The notes below the pieces were generated by a model. The model was not told the DNA's origin and made no database searches. It saw only the letters and a program-made list of their open reading frames with translations. Position numbers and translations under genes: made by a program. DNA of 64,000 bases from CAYRFE01 sp964423645 [NCBI: uncultured bacterium] (GTDB lineage Bacteria > Macinerneyibacteriota > Macinerneyibacteria > Macinerneyibacteriales), in contig CAYRFE010000012.1 of assembly GCA_964423645.1 (NCBI GenBank), positions 33,717 through 97,716 of the forward strand, given 5' to 3'. Shown here piece by piece: positions 9,318-18,581 of the stretch. Every line of letters begins with the position of its first letter. Within the stretch, counting starts at the first letter, position 1.

Positions 9318-11110
9318 TCCATGCATACATACACCTTTTCTTTCCCAAAAACAGGCACAACTGTTGATAAAAACAGATGTGTCACAGTATCGCGAAATTC
9401 CGAAGAATATCGATACATACCCTCATGAAAATGTAAATTTGCAGTGATTACCGCTTTCTGAGGATCGCGTGAAATAGCACGATAAGTATCACGATTCATC
9501 CGTAAAAATCCAAGAGAAATATACAAAACACGCGAGGAATCAATTTCACGAACAATCCGCTCAAAAAGGTTCGTATAATCATCAACGCACCCTTCGTAAA
9601 AAATAACCGGATCAACATGCACGGACACTTGATAACCCCATTGCACAACATCTTTAATCGCATAAAAACGCATATCAAGCGTTGCGGTCCCCTTTTCATG
9701 AAGCGATATAACATGTTGCGGAGACAACGTCCATGCAGGCACTACCGTATGATGATTGTTAATTGTTCGCAGGTGCAAATAATTTTGTGACTTTGTGCGA
9801 AACTCACATCGAATTCGGGGGTATTGAATTAAATGCTCTGATACGAACTCACTCATTTTGGTGATTGTATCAAATGTAAGTGCATCACAAAAATCTCCGA
9901 AATAGATAATAATAGGTTGCGAATGCAAGGATGTATAAAGGGTAATTATTTGTGAGACAATCGCCTCTTTGTTTTCGAACAATACAATATCATCACTTCT
10001 GAAAAAACCTTGTAAATAACAATACGAACAATCAAACATACAATTGTATGCATTTACCGCAGAATAATGATGAATTGATTTTGCCCCGTACCCTTCAGGT
10101 TTTTTTTTCACACAGAGCCCTTTTTTTTGAGCGATAAAGATATTTCGAATTCCGTATTGTGTCTTATTCATAAAATAATGCAAATAATTTGTAATTGAAA
10201 CAGGTTTTAAAAAAGAGAATCGTTCGTGGTACTGCGAGACGGAGAAATCTTCTTCAACCAACAGATACCCGTTATTTTTTTGTGATGAAGTTCTCAGTGA
10301 AATTTTCTGATTATTCTCGAATGAAAACAAATTTTGTCGTATCTGGGAATATATTTTTTGTCGACTTGAAAATGAAGAATGATGATGTACAAAATATTGA
10401 GACAACTGCAAGACAATATCATTCGCTTCAAAATCAAATTCAAGGGCCATGTATATTTCAAGCGACCATGGTACGGTAAATATTTTTTCCCATTCTTCAC
10501 GATGTTCAAGAAAATACTCGGCGAATCCTTTTGTGATGCGAGTGTCAATGCTTGCACGAACATTTTCATTATAATCACTCACTTGTTTGATTAAAAGCAC
10601 AGGAACAGAATTACGGTCGCCCCATTGACAGATAAAATACCCCTCCATGTCGATCAAAGTACCAAAATATTTCCATGCATCACAATTTCCTTCTGTAACG
10701 ACCGGAACCGTGATAAGCGGTTGTGAATTCTTCATCTTTAGTCTGCACTGCTTTGGTGCTTGAAACGTTCGATTTGTATGCAAGTCATGATAAATGACCG
10801 ATGAGACCGGGAAAATATTCCCAACCGAAAGCGAAACATCAAGTGATCCGGCGATACCCATATTAACAATCGCAATAAATTCATACGTCGCCTGTAATGT
10901 ATACAACGAATGAAGAAGCGCAAAAAAACCATCACCATTATTTGAATAAATATACCAGTCGCATAAATCTGACGAATACTTCCAAAGACGTTTCGATTTT
11001 ATGATTTGAAACGGCAGCTCAAGAAAATATTTCATTTCAAATGCATGCTCAAAGACCAACAATACTTTTGGAGTCTGTAAAATAGCAACGTCTTTCGTAG
11101 TGTGTGACAT
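9314..11110 (-). CDS. Nucleosidase-like / SPL-like radical SAM fusion protein
   Basis: A 598-residue two-domain protein. Residues ~12-210 resemble the PNP/MTA-SAH nucleosidase fold: MGIAGSLDVSLSVGNIFPV, then DMEG (154-157) and SD (178-179), which correspond to the substrate-binding and catalytic residues of that family. Residues ~320-590 are radical SAM of the spore photoproduct lyase-like type, with a CX3CX2C cluster motif (C357, C361, C364) in NCMFDCSYCYLQG. The SPL-like family includes many proteins that are not photolyases, so the substrate is unknown. The start overlaps the stop of the upstream O-antigen ligase-like gene as TAATG, so it is part of that operon. Confidence 0.75.
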   Translation of the reverse strand: MSHTTKDVAILQTPKVLLVFEHAFEMKYFLELPFQIIKSKRLWKYSSDLCDWYIYSNNGDGFFALLHSLYTLQATYEFIAIVNMGIAGSLDVSLSVGNIFPVSSVIYHDLHTNRTFQAPKQCRLKMKNSQPLITVPVVTEGNCDAWKYFGTLIDMEGYFICQWGDRNSVPVLLIKQVSDYNENVRASIDTRITKGFAEYFLEHREEWEKIFTVPWSLEIYMALEFDFEANDIVLQLSQYFVHHHSSFSSRQKIYSQIRQNLFSFENNQKISLRTSSQKNNGYLLVEEDFSVSQYHERFSFLKPVSITNYLHYFMNKTQYGIRNIFIAQKKGLCVKKKPEGYGAKSIHHYSAVNAYNCMFDCSYCYLQGFFRSDDIVLFENKEAIVSQIITLYTSLHSQPIIIYFGDFCDALTFDTITKMSEFVSEHLIQYPRIRCEFRTKSQNYLHLRTINNHHTVVPAWTLSPQHVISLHEKGTATLDMRFYAIKDVVQWGYQVSVHVDPVIFYEGCVDDYTNLFERIVREIDSSRVLYISLGFLRMNRDTYRAISRDPQKAVITANLHFHEGMYRYSSEFRDTVTHLFLSTVVPVFGKEKVYVCME

Positions 11111-12897
11111 TATTCAACAGCAATAATAAAACGTTCGTATGCACTAACCGTTTTTTCTTTTGAATATCTGCTTATTTCACGCATTCTTTGAGCGTGTGTT
11201 AATTTTTCTTCTTTATCGGTTGAGTGAGTCTCGATAAATGCGTGCACACGATAAAATTCCGGTTCAATGAGTAATATTTCTTGTGCTTTTTTCATCGCAG
11301 CGGGAATATTACCTTCGCTTTCAAGAACGTTCATCATAAAGTAATGATAGCGCACATTGAAAGGCCAGTCTTTCAGTATGGTTTCAAGTTCAACATGTAA
11401 ACGCATACGTATCTCAGGTTCCATAAGCTGTATCTCTTTTGCTTTGGTATTTTTTAAACGTGTTAAAAAATCAAAATAATGGAGAGATAATCGAAAACGA
11501 ACATCACTGTCCATCGGCATTAATTTCTTATGCTTCGCATAATAGCGCTCAATCGCTGCGTAACGACCGTTCTGAGGAAAAGGCAATGTTGTTTGTGTTA
11601 AAAAATTCGTATATTGCTCAACATAAAAGGGATCATACGGTGTCAGCCGATGAGCATAGCGTAACAATTGATACACTTTCATTTGATCTTTTTCCTTCGT
11701 CGATCGCAGGTATAACGAATACGACAATATATGCAACGTACATACGTATGTTATAATAAAAAATATGATATTGGTATAGTATGGTTTAAAACGATAGTAC
11801 CATGCATGATCATGTGTTCCAAAACTAATCAACACTGCAAAAAGCAATACAATCGAAAAACTTTTTTCGATATTATTGAATAATCCGGCGATCATAAAAA
11901 ACGCGATAGGCAATCCATACATTCGTTTCTTGAGTGAGAAAAATAATCCGCTGAATAATAAAAAAGATCCTATAATACCCATTACCAGCAATCCTTCAAG
12001 ATATGTGCTATGGGACATTCGAGGTGTTTTCGCAAATCGTGAATATTCGGTTTGTTCACCTTCAAAATATTTTTGTAATGTGACTTCTACTGTGCCGGGG
12101 CCAAATCCGATAAACGGATGTACCGTAAACATTCTGTATGCTGCATTATAAATTGAAACACGGGAGTATGCGAAAGGATCTTTTTTATCCTTTGTATACC
12201 GTTGGTATATTAATCCCGACAAAAGCAATACGGCTGACACTGCAGCAAGAATAAAATAACGTCGATCTATTAATTTCTTTTTATATATTAAATATGCCAA
12301 AAAAAATATGAGTATAACAATAGTCGTTCGAGAAAGAGTAAAATACAACCCGCTCACAACAAGAATTGTTGCACTTAAAAATATGATACTGTTTTTTTGA
12401 AAAATATTCTTTTCAAATACAAGAAAATAAAATGCCACAAGAAGCCACAATGCCACCCAATTGGGATTCACAAATGTCGATGCAGGACGCGGTATACGAT
12501 ATGCCATAAATTGAATTATAATAATAATACAGTGCACAATTGAAAACAGCAACAATATACTTATAAAATATTTTTGGTTAAATGTTATGTTTTTTATAAT
12601 TATCATTGATACTATAGTGAATGCGAACATGATGACGTGGCTATTAATCGCATTATTATGATATGCGACAACAATTACACTTAAAACCGCCGCACATATC
12701 AGTAAATCAGATATCTGTAAGGTGATTCGCTTACGAAGAATAACATATAATGCCGATAAAATCGGAATAATGGAAATAACATACTCATTTTCGCCGCCTT
12801 GGAAAAATGTCGATAACATGACAATAATTACAAATACATACTCTGCGATTCTATATACCGGAAGTGATTTGATATATCTGATAGCACTATTTATCAT
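11110..12897 (-). CDS. O-antigen ligase-like polytopic membrane protein with helical C-terminal tail
   Basis: 595 residues. The first ~400 form about ten transmembrane helices with a Wzy/WaaL-like periplasmic loop containing FIGFGPGTVEV, typical of the Wzy_C superfamily that joins or polymerises lipid-linked glycans. The last ~190 residues are hydrophilic, helical and TPR-like (ILKDWPFNVRYHYFMMNVLE). The ATG at 12897 sits inside the last codons of the preceding gene (11-bp overlap) after a GAGGA site; an in-frame TTG 24 nt earlier is less likely. Other Wzy_C proteins glycosylate pilin, so a link to the nearby pilus genes is possible but not shown. Confidence 0.75.
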   Translation of the reverse strand: MINSAIRYIKSLPVYRIAEYVFVIIVMLSTFFQGGENEYVISIIPILSALYVILRKRITLQISDLLICAAVLSVIVVAYHNNAINSHVIMFAFTIVSMIIIKNITFNQKYFISILLLFSIVHCIIIIIQFMAYRIPRPASTFVNPNWVALWLLVAFYFLVFEKNIFQKNSIIFLSATILVVSGLYFTLSRTTIVILIFFLAYLIYKKKLIDRRYFILAAVSAVLLLSGLIYQRYTKDKKDPFAYSRVSIYNAAYRMFTVHPFIGFGPGTVEVTLQKYFEGEQTEYSRFAKTPRMSHSTYLEGLLVMGIIGSFLLFSGLFFSLKKRMYGLPIAFFMIAGLFNNIEKSFSIVLLFAVLISFGTHDHAWYYRFKPYYTNIIFFIITYVCTLHILSYSLYLRSTKEKDQMKVYQLLRYAHRLTPYDPFYVEQYTNFLTQTTLPFPQNGRYAAIERYYAKHKKLMPMDSDVRFRLSLHYFDFLTRLKNTKAKEIQLMEPEIRMRLHVELETILKDWPFNVRYHYFMMNVLESEGNIPAAMKKAQEILLIEPEFYRVHAFIETHSTDKEEKLTHAQRMREISRYSKEKTVSAYERFIIAVE

Positions 12898-14215
12898 TAT
12901 ATCTGTATTCCTCAAGTTCAATGGTTTTTAACCAAGCGGAATAATACAATCCTTTGTCATGCAATTCTTTTCGTTCATCTGCAAGCATTCTCAAATATCT
13001 TTTCGGCGGTATTTTTATAAAGAGTATTGCTACAGAAACATACAATAGGATTGCTACCCATGCAAACGTTCTTCTTCCATAGGTTATTTGCTCATCCGGC
13101 TCATTGATTGCATATAAAAGCCAAAACAATCCGCCTATTGAAGGGAAATAATAGACAATATCGATCATAAAATAACAACTCAGAACAACAAACATTGGAA
13201 AAAGAGGGGAAGCCCGTATTCTGTATAATGCAATCCCAAAAAACACAACCATGATAATACCGACTACCCCATGATCAGCCATACTTTGTAATGCAAAACT
13301 ATGAGCATTATGAATAACATTCGCATCCTGTTGCTGATAACGAGGATAATGAAGATCAAAATTATTTTCACCTACACCGATAAGGGAATTATCGCTGTAC
13401 ATTTGAATTGCTGAACTATAATTTTGATACCGTTCTTGGAGTGACTTTTCCACCGAAGAAAATTCTCGTACAGAAAAAAACATTATTCCTGCAATAAGAA
13501 CCAATAGCGAGCCTATTATCAGTTGCTTATATCTTTTTTTTGTAATAAGAATAATAACCGTGTACAAAACCATCAATCCAAAAGCAATAAATGTTTTTGT
13601 GAGTAACATCATCCCAAGATTACATAATGCAATAATGAAATAATAGAACTTATGTTCCTTTTTATAAAGGTACAATGCGATAAAAAATGCCGTTATACAA
13701 AAAGCTGCATAGGCATTTGGCAATTGGAATGTCGCAAATTGACGTCCGGATCCAAGAAGTGCTTTTACCGCACTGTCAGCATGTGTGTGCAAAATCATCG
13801 GAAATGCATAAATATTTTGATACAACACATAAAGCATAAGTACAAGGGAATAGACTACCAGTGTTTTATAGAAAAGAATCGGAAACGAATAATGCCTGAA
13901 TATAACATATAAAAACAGATAAAACATATAATACAGATACATTTCATTCGATAAAAACAAATCTTTAGCATACATAATGGAGGTAAGCGGTAATATAAAG
14001 AACCAAAATAAACTACGAGTGCATGCGATTTTTTTAAATGAAAATATTACAAATATCCCGCTGAGCATAAGAATGTTTATAAAAAGCGAATCATTAATAC
14101 CTGCTGCGTTGGTGCTAAAATCAAACCCGAAAAATAACATTATCGGAAAACCGACGAGTAGGGGTATAAATATAAGATATAAATATTTCATACCATATGA
14201 TAAGCCTTTTTTCAT
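12887..14215 (-). CDS. O-antigen ligase-like polytopic membrane protein
   Basis: 442 residues, about ten transmembrane helices, and a large periplasmic loop with LIGVGENNFDLHYPRYQQ and NAHSFALQSMADHG. The latter corresponds to the conserved NxxL/F-histidine loop of WaaL/Wzy-type enzymes. It is a diverged paralogue of the downstream gene. No ribosome binding site precedes the first ATG; AAAGG within the first codons could serve Met9 instead. It lies 53 nt downstream of pilQ, beyond a GC-rich hairpin, so it may be only partly read through from the pil operon. Confidence 0.75.
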   Translation of the reverse strand: MKKGLSYGMKYLYLIFIPLLVGFPIMLFFGFDFSTNAAGINDSLFINILMLSGIFVIFSFKKIACTRSLFWFFILPLTSIMYAKDLFLSNEMYLYYMFYLFLYVIFRHYSFPILFYKTLVVYSLVLMLYVLYQNIYAFPMILHTHADSAVKALLGSGRQFATFQLPNAYAAFCITAFFIALYLYKKEHKFYYFIIALCNLGMMLLTKTFIAFGLMVLYTVIILITKKRYKQLIIGSLLVLIAGIMFFSVREFSSVEKSLQERYQNYSSAIQMYSDNSLIGVGENNFDLHYPRYQQQDANVIHNAHSFALQSMADHGVVGIIMVVFFGIALYRIRASPLFPMFVVLSCYFMIDIVYYFPSIGGLFWLLYAINEPDEQITYGRRTFAWVAILLYVSVAILFIKIPPKRYLRMLADERKELHDKGLYYSAWLKTIELEEYRYNDK

Positions 14216-14220
14216 GAAAT

Positions 14221-14246
14221 AAAGACGGGGGGTATGTCCCCCCCGC
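14221..14246 (-). terminator. Possible attenuating terminator after pilQ
   Basis: On the minus strand a GGGGGG stem, 5-nt loop ACATA and CCCCCC stem are followed by GTCTTTATTTC. The stem is strong but the T tract is interrupted, so termination may be partial. It separates the pil operon from the O-antigen ligase-like genes. Confidence 0.45.
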
Positions 14247-14268
14247 GTATTTGATATATCATCGTTGA

Positions 14269-16506
14269 TTAATTTGCCGCCGGCATGATAATATGTGGCG
14301 TTACAAAAATAATTATTTCTTCTGCCTCACGTTTGGTTTGTCTGTTTTTGAATAATAGTCCTAAGATCGGGATGTCTTTTAAAATCGGTACACCTGAAGA
14401 CGAACTGGATTTATCCAAGCGAACAAGGCCTGCGATAACTGCTGTTTTCCCATCTTTTACTAACAGAGTTGTAGTTGCCGTATTTTTCGCAATAATCAAA
14501 TTCACTCCCGAACCTGATGCATCACTGACCTCAGGTTTAATCTCCAGTATTACCTCATTACTTGCATTCACGGTAGCCTTCACATCAAGTTTTATACCCA
14601 CATCGGTAAGTGTGGTCACGGTATTCCCTGCTTGATCAAGCTGAGTAATCGGCACAGACTTTCCGTTTTGGAGAGATGCGGTTAATCCGCTCATAGTCGT
14701 AACCGACGGATTGGCCATAACTTCGGCTTTACTTTCTTCAGCGAGCAAGGTGAGTTTCATATTGATGTCATACGTGTCCAATAACGTTGTTACGACATCA
14801 GTAGAAATACCTGTAGTTCCATATTGAATATTGGTTCCGTAATTCGGAGCACCGGTGGTAATAAAAGCTTGGTTGTTGGTTGCCTGCCAGCGAATACCCA
14901 GCGTCGTTGCTGCAGAGGTCGCAACACGAACAAATTTAGCCTCTATCATAACTTGCGGTATCGGTTTGTCAAGATACCTGATCATGTTGAGAGCTTCATT
15001 CAAACGCTCAGGACTGCCTGTGAGAATCAACGAATTGGTTCGCTTGTCAACGATTGGTTTCATAGACATCGTTTGTTCCAACAGTTTAGAAATATCATCT
15101 GCCGTTGAATAGGAAATTGGTATGATCCGTGTTTCTACAGGTCCTAAATCAACCATTTCTTTCTGCTTTTTAACCGCATCGACTTCTCTTTTAAATTCAT
15201 CAACGGTTGCAACACGAATAATATTATCTCTAATCTCATATGCAAACCCGTTGGTTCTGAGAATAATATCTAATGCCGTTTCCCATGTAACATTAGAAAG
15301 TTCAAGCGTCACTAAACCTTTTACACTTTGAGACATAATAATATTATACCCGCTTTGTTTTGCGAGCCCCGTTAAAAGGACAGAAATATCTTGTTTCTGT
15401 ACAGAAATATATTTAATGATATCTGAACGTTTTTCACGCATACTGGTATCGGAAGTTTGATTACCAAGCATATCAATATCCATAACAATGTCTTTGTCAT
15501 CGCGATAAATCTTATATGAGATATTATTGTTTAAACGTATGTCAGAAATAACGTTATTCCCGCTTCTGCTGTTTGTTACTTCAACAACAGCCGCTTTACG
15601 TACAGGTATCGTAAGTAGTTTATCGCTGATTGCGGCATTGGTAAACGTAAGCTGGATTTTTTCTTCTTTGGGAAGTTGCTTTTCATCAAATCGAACCCAT
15701 CCGTTTGTTTTAAAACGTAATGTTACACGATTATCCGTTTGTTCGCTGGTAACTTCCGTAATTTCAACGCGTTGCGCTTCAACTTCTTTATCAAGCGTGA
15801 TAACCAAGCTGTTCTGGCCCTTTTCAATGTTTGCAGGAAATTCATTCATCAGATTGATAACAAGATTGATATCCTTTTCACCGATAGGCACAAGATTAAT
15901 ATTTTCAACGACATCTCCATCGCCGACAAACTGCTCTTTCCCTGTGATATTTTTGGCATTATATAACTCAACGGTCATCTTTTTCTTTTCTTCCTTCACC
16001 GTATAATTGAATGCTTCTTCAAATTCGATGAATACTTTCACCTTATTCGTACCATCCTTAACAATATCCACCATCTTTAACTGGGATGGTTTGCTAAGCG
16101 TCTCTGTAGATGCTGTCACGCTCGTCGGTGTCACATCGCTCAAACTGAAATGAATAACCAATGAGTTGGCTTTTTTGTCAACAAAATATTGATACCATTT
16201 ATCCATCTGTACGACGACTCGTGAAATGTTTTTTTGAAACTGCGCAACTCGGATCTCTTGAATTCCGCCGATATTAACCTTCGTTGATTCATTTTTTTTA
16301 TCAGTTGTGGTTGACTGAAAATCGATTATGAGACGTGCAGGGCCATCCATCTTTGTGATTGCATACTTCAACTGCCCCTCAACGGTAATCTCAACATCCA
16401 ATCCGCCGGTAACCGGTGTATGGGTCACATTCTTCAAGACTGCCGCAGAAAGAGTCGTTACCGCACATGCGATACAAAGGACAGCACATGCTAAAAATTG
16501 TTTCAT
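14269..16506 (-). CDS. pilQ: Type IV pilus secretin PilQ
   Basis: 745 residues: a signal peptide (cleavage near TTLSA, residue ~21), one clear AMIN domain (about 25-120) that binds peptidoglycan and a second AMIN-like region, an STN domain (about 372-438), a secretin N-type domain (about 458-525), and the C-terminal secretin core (about 570-742) ending in VPILKDIPILGLLFKN and EEIIIFVTPHII. It forms the outer-membrane channel through which the pilus fibre passes. AAGGAGG lies 6-7 nt before the ATG, and the pilP-like stop is 10 nt upstream. Length and order are typical of a full-length PilQ. Confidence 0.95.
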   Translation of the reverse strand: MKQFLACAVLCIACAVTTLSAAVLKNVTHTPVTGGLDVEITVEGQLKYAITKMDGPARLIIDFQSTTTDKKNESTKVNIGGIQEIRVAQFQKNISRVVVQMDKWYQYFVDKKANSLVIHFSLSDVTPTSVTASTETLSKPSQLKMVDIVKDGTNKVKVFIEFEEAFNYTVKEEKKKMTVELYNAKNITGKEQFVGDGDVVENINLVPIGEKDINLVINLMNEFPANIEKGQNSLVITLDKEVEAQRVEITEVTSEQTDNRVTLRFKTNGWVRFDEKQLPKEEKIQLTFTNAAISDKLLTIPVRKAAVVEVTNSRSGNNVISDIRLNNNISYKIYRDDKDIVMDIDMLGNQTSDTSMREKRSDIIKYISVQKQDISVLLTGLAKQSGYNIIMSQSVKGLVTLELSNVTWETALDIILRTNGFAYEIRDNIIRVATVDEFKREVDAVKKQKEMVDLGPVETRIIPISYSTADDISKLLEQTMSMKPIVDKRTNSLILTGSPERLNEALNMIRYLDKPIPQVMIEAKFVRVATSAATTLGIRWQATNNQAFITTGAPNYGTNIQYGTTGISTDVVTTLLDTYDINMKLTLLAEESKAEVMANPSVTTMSGLTASLQNGKSVPITQLDQAGNTVTTLTDVGIKLDVKATVNASNEVILEIKPEVSDASGSGVNLIIAKNTATTTLLVKDGKTAVIAGLVRLDKSSSSSGVPILKDIPILGLLFKNRQTKREAEEIIIFVTPHIIMPAAN

Positions 16507-16516
16507 CTTATCCTCC

Positions 16517-17407
16517 TTATTCAGTAACTTTATGTAAAATAATATCGCGCGGTTGCCCTTCGGTTTTGATCACAAAACGTCGCAGTACAACCATCTCACG
16601 GGTTATAGACTCAACCTTTGCACCACCGATAACGCTCCCTATCTTCAATACGATTCCACGGCCGGAATCATCTTCCAGCATCGCAACAACTTCGTTCCCG
16701 TAATGAATGATTCCCCTGTAATTTAATTTTGAGAAATCGACATCTTCCGCATCAACAACACTTTGTTGGGTAGTGCTTCCGTCTTTTTCTTCGGGAGTAG
16801 CATACGGATTAATGAAAGGATCCCGTTTGTTATGGCTTTTATACTGATAGGTCTCTTTTTCCTTGACCACATCTTCAACATTACGTTCTTTCGGATCCTT
16901 CGCCGCATCTTTGGATACTACGGTTTTTTTCGTATCAATCTTTTTTTCCGTGACCGGGCTGTCTTGAGGTTTCTTCGTGGTTGTAACATTTTGGGTAGTA
17001 GTCACCGTTTTACCGGTGTCAGGTGTGGTTTTACCTGTCGTTTCGTTCTTCACGGTATCAGTTTTTTTAGAAGACTCTGGCTTCTCCGCCGGTTTTTTAA
17101 CATCCGTTTTCGAAGTATCTTTTTTTGTAATATCAGTCTTCGTTGCATCTGTTGGTGTTTTACTCGACTGAGTGGTATCCGTCTTCGACGTAGTTGATTT
17201 TATCGGCTGTTCAATGGTCTGCTTTTGTGCATCCGTTGTCTTTTTCCCGTCAAGTGCCGGAGGTTGACTCTTTTTATATACTTGCTCTATCTTATCTTCA
17301 GCATCTTTCAAATCTTTGTCAGTAGGCTTTGACGATCCGCAGGAACTCAATACTACCATCACCGACATACAACACAATAAAAAAATACACCAACGTGTTC
17401 GGCGCAT
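16517..17407 (-). CDS. pilP: PilP-like pilus assembly lipoprotein with long Thr/Lys-rich linker
   Basis: 296 residues, longer than the usual ~180. A lipobox (VVLSSCGSS, Cys23) marks it as a lipoprotein. Residues ~40-190 are a low-complexity Thr/Lys/Asp/Pro-rich linker. The C-terminal part has the PilP signature: YKSHNKRDPFINPY, then LNYRGIIHYGNEVVAMLED and the homology region GSVIGGAKVESI. PilP links the inner-membrane PilN/PilO complex to PilQ. The long linker plausibly spans the periplasm. The gene sits 9 nt after pilO. Confidence 0.88.
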   Translation of the reverse strand: MRRTRWCIFLLCCMSVMVVLSSCGSSKPTDKDLKDAEDKIEQVYKKSQPPALDGKKTTDAQKQTIEQPIKSTTSKTDTTQSSKTPTDATKTDITKKDTSKTDVKKPAEKPESSKKTDTVKNETTGKTTPDTGKTVTTTQNVTTTKKPQDSPVTEKKIDTKKTVVSKDAAKDPKERNVEDVVKEKETYQYKSHNKRDPFINPYATPEEKDGSTTQQSVVDAEDVDFSKLNYRGIIHYGNEVVAMLEDDSGRGIVLKIGSVIGGAKVESITREMVVLRRFVIKTEGQPRDIILHKVTE

Positions 17408-17416
17408 AATCCTCTC

Positions 17417-17992
17417 CTATTTCTTCTCGTTATAGATGTATGCCACCAAATTGAGCGAAGAGCTGATCGTATGTGTCTTTTTCGACGTCGTCGCAGATTG
17501 CACGCCCGAAATAGAAATATCCCCAACATTGATAATACGGGGCAATAAACTAAGATTTGATAAAAAATATCCCAGAGAATGAAAATTTCCTTTAAGGGAT
17601 AAATCAATACGAAACTCCAGATAATCACCCTTCGGTTCAAGCTTTCCGGGTTTAAACGATTCTAAGGACAGATCCGCACTTTGCGACGCATACGTTACCT
17701 CGCGCAATAATTTGGGAATTTCCTGTTGAGTAGGTAAGAGTTTTTTGGCGATCTCTATGCGAGCGTTGTTATTTTCTATCTCTGCCTTGAGTTCCGCAAC
17801 TTTTTTCTCTAACGCGACCAAACGCGAATATTCGGTTTTCTTTTGCGTCACCTCTGTTTCTAAACCCGCGATAACCGCGCCCTGTGGTTTGAGAAGCATA
17901 TAGTAAAAAACAGCGATCAATCCTATAGCGAGAAAAACGGCGATTACAATCTTTTTATTCTTGGGATCGTTAATATCAAACTTTCCAGCCAT
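17417..17992 (-). CDS. pilO: Type IV pilus inner-membrane protein PilO
   Basis: 191 residues with one transmembrane helix (about 15-34, VIAVFLAIGLIAVFYYML), a coiled coil (about 42-75) and a C-terminal ferredoxin-like domain (LRIDLSLKGNF-type strand at LEFRIDLSLKGNFHSLG). PilO pairs with PilN in the periplasm to hold PilP and align the secretin. Identification rests on this architecture and on its position between pilN and pilP; PilO sequences are weakly conserved. Confidence 0.9.
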   Translation of the reverse strand: MAGKFDINDPKNKKIVIAVFLAIGLIAVFYYMLLKPQGAVIAGLETEVTQKKTEYSRLVALEKKVAELKAEIENNNARIEIAKKLLPTQQEIPKLLREVTYASQSADLSLESFKPGKLEPKGDYLEFRIDLSLKGNFHSLGYFLSNLSLLPRIINVGDISISGVQSATTSKKTHTISSSLNLVAYIYNEKK

Positions 17993-18001
17993 TTCATCCC
18001 C

Positions 18002-18580
18002 CTATTTTTTTGTTTCCCTAAACGCAGGATTTATCAAGCATGTGATAGAAAACGAGGAAAAAGTCTTTTCATCCTTACCGCTTGAGATTTTTGCCTCGGT
18101 CACGCCCTCGATAGTCGCCTTATCAATAAAACCGGGAACTTCAAGGCTTTCCGCAAAATCAGAAATGATAAAATTATTTTTGCTTTTACCGCTAAGACTA
18201 AGGGTATTCCCTCTCAAACTCATTGATTCAAGCCACATATCTTCAGGAATTTTAAGCAGAAGCGTTTCCAACAATTGAGGCGTGAAGGTACGTCCCTTCT
18301 GCAAGCGATCAAGCACGGCAACCTTATTCTTAATATCTTTTAACTGTGCTTCAAGTGTCTTCGCTGTCGCATCGAGAGTTTTAAACTCCGGTTTATTTAT
18401 CTTTTGCTCAAGATCATCTTTCTCTTTTGTAAGACTAGATATTTTTTGAAGATTTGCAAGATACATCATTCCAAGAAAAATCGCAAGACCGACGAATGCC
18501 AGTATCATTACGGTGCCAAGTATAGGCACCCTCGCCCGCTCCTTACGTTCTTCCTTCGGGAGCAGATTGATCTCTATCAT
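18002..18580 (-). CDS. pilN: Type IV pilus inner-membrane protein PilN
   Basis: 192 residues starting MIEINLLPKEER; the cytoplasmic INLLP motif is the one that docks into PilM. A transmembrane helix (about 19-42), coiled coil (about 46-95) and a periplasmic ferredoxin-like fold follow. The start is 1 nt after the pilM stop, so translation is coupled. Confidence 0.93.
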   Translation of the reverse strand: MIEINLLPKEERKERARVPILGTVMILAFVGLAIFLGMMYLANLQKISSLTKEKDDLEQKINKPEFKTLDATAKTLEAQLKDIKNKVAVLDRLQKGRTFTPQLLETLLLKIPEDMWLESMSLRGNTLSLSGKSKNNFIISDFAESLEVPGFIDKATIEGVTEAKISSGKDEKTFSSFSITCLINPAFRETKK

Positions 18581-18581
18581 A

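Noticed and set aside
9314-11110. True spore photoproduct lyase
   Set aside because: The C-terminal domain is only SPL-like, the protein has an extra nucleosidase domain, and there is no other sign of sporulation.
15527-16006. Long plus-strand open frame opposite pilQ
   Set aside because: It is antisense to a well-supported secretin gene and shows no family signature or ribosome binding site.
16763-17197. Plus-strand open frame rich in Phe and Arg
   Set aside because: It is the antisense of the low-complexity Thr/Lys linker of PilP, which by composition lacks stops.
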